Origin: Chloroflexota bacterium
GTDB taxonomy: Bacteria; Chloroflexota; Anaerolineae; Anaerolineales; UBA4823
Direction of reading: 5' to 3'
DNA: 5,389 bases
Assembly: GCA_017860725.1 (NCBI GenBank)
Contig: JAGDMX010000217.1
Location: 1-5,389 of the forward strand
The first letter of the stretch is position 1; the number at the start of each line of letters is the position of its first letter. The position numbers were made by a program, and so were the translations under genes. Positions 5,027 to 5,389 of this stretch are shown piece by piece. A model generated the notes under the pieces. The model ran no database searches. It saw nothing but the letters and a program-made list of their open reading frames with translations, and was not told the origin of the DNA.

Positions 5027-5389
5027 TTGAATTCCCAAATTAAGTATCCTGTTAAAAAGATGAAGATGACTACTGACATCCCGTCACAAATTTTGACGCC
5101 GGACACAGTCGAGTCCCGACTCGGGACGCTGCAGTTCTTCGACGGCTTTCCGGATGATGCTACCATCGAGAAGGTTTATGACAACCTCGATTTCCAGCAC
5201 GGGGTGCAAGCCTACTTGACCGCATTGCCGGGGGCAGTGCTCTATGCCCTCCGAGAGGGCCTTCGTAGTGCAGGTGTGAATGACAACCAAACGATGGGTA
5301 TTACAGAAACCATGATGGATTCAAAGTCGTTGGTCGCTATGCCCAACTGCGATTCAATCTATTGCTTTATGTGGCTGGACTTGAAGGAA
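5027..5389 (+). CDS. DUF1254 domain-containing protein, N-terminal part, runs off the right edge
   Basis: The frame from TTG 5027 stays open for 121 codons to the last base of the window; no stop is seen, so the 3' part of the gene lies outside. The protein shows the DUF1254 opening: TPDTVESRLGTLQFFDGFP (24-42), KVYDNLDFQHGVQAYLTALP (49-68), LYALREGLRSAGVNDNQT (72-89), then MMDSKSLVAMPNCDSIYCF (96-114) and MWLDLKE (115-121). Family members are usually about 450 residues or more and carry a C-terminal DUF1214 domain; their function is not established. Many homologues have a signal peptide, but the first 20 residues here are polar and basic with no hydrophobic core, so this one looks cytoplasmic. 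TTG is preferred because of the strong Shine-Dalgarno site; ATG 5060 is the alternative. The gene is preceded by about 430 non-coding bases and seems to be its own transcription unit. Confidence 0.88.
   Translation, partial: MNSQIKYPVKKMKMTTDIPSQILTPDTVESRLGTLQFFDGFPDDATIEKVYDNLDFQHGVQAYLTALPGAVLYALREGLRSAGVNDNQTMGITETMMDSKSLVAMPNCDSIYCFMWLDLKE

Noticed and set aside
5113..5127. Palindrome GTCCCGA-C-TCGGGAC
   Set aside because: It encodes the conserved ESRLGT stretch of the DUF1254 protein, so it is best explained as coding sequence; no sign of an operator or terminator.
4861..5290. Minus-strand ORFs at 4861-5166 and 5084-5290
   Set aside because: Both are mostly antisense to the DUF1254 gene, which is clearly coding on the plus strand; their peptides have no recognisable features.

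Overview
The window looks like a stretch of bacterial chromosome of moderate GC content. It has tightly packed plus-strand genes for multi-spanning membrane proteins, ordinary Shine-Dalgarno sites and codon-biased reading frames. The gene types are widespread. The mix (a voltage-sensor potassium channel, a short ClC protein, an AI-2E family protein and a DUF1254 protein) would fit an environmental bacterium such as a member of the Chloroflexota, but the sequence does not settle the taxonomy and this is only a guess. No tRNA, rRNA, CRISPR array, transposase or integrase was seen.

Layout. Positions 1-78 may hold the Gly/Pro/Arg-rich tail of a gene that starts before the window. A perfect hairpin follows at 136-168. 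Three genes then form a compact plus-strand operon: a six-transmembrane voltage-gated K+ channel (226-1044), a CBS-less ClC-family chloride channel or transporter (1057-2343, 12 bases downstream) and an AI-2E/UPF0118 family membrane protein (2336-3451, overlapping the ClC gene by 8 bases). After a 150-base AT-rich spacer comes a YihY/BrkB family membrane protein (3602-4501). Four consecutive polytopic membrane proteins, two of them clear ion channels or transporters, suggest a cassette for ion, membrane-potential or osmotic balance. K+ and Cl- moving in parallel would let the cell release or take up salt without net charge. That physiological link is inference.

Right part. From about 4595 to 4840 the signals point to the minus strand. 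There is a canonical intrinsic terminator whose U-tract faces left (4630-4675), a GC-rich highly foldable block to its right (about 4699-4833) that could be a structured RNA or leader, and to its left a 60-residue small ORF with an excellent Shine-Dalgarno site (4413-4595, minus) whose end runs antisense into the brkB-like gene. At 5027 a new plus-strand gene begins at a TTG codon behind a strong Shine-Dalgarno site and runs off the right edge. Its 121 visible residues match the N-terminal part of DUF1254 proteins.

The most novel part of the window is the 4413-4840 minus-strand block: a candidate structured RNA, a terminator or attenuator, and a small protein. The protein genes all belong to recognisable families, though the ClC and AI-2E members show departures from the textbook members.
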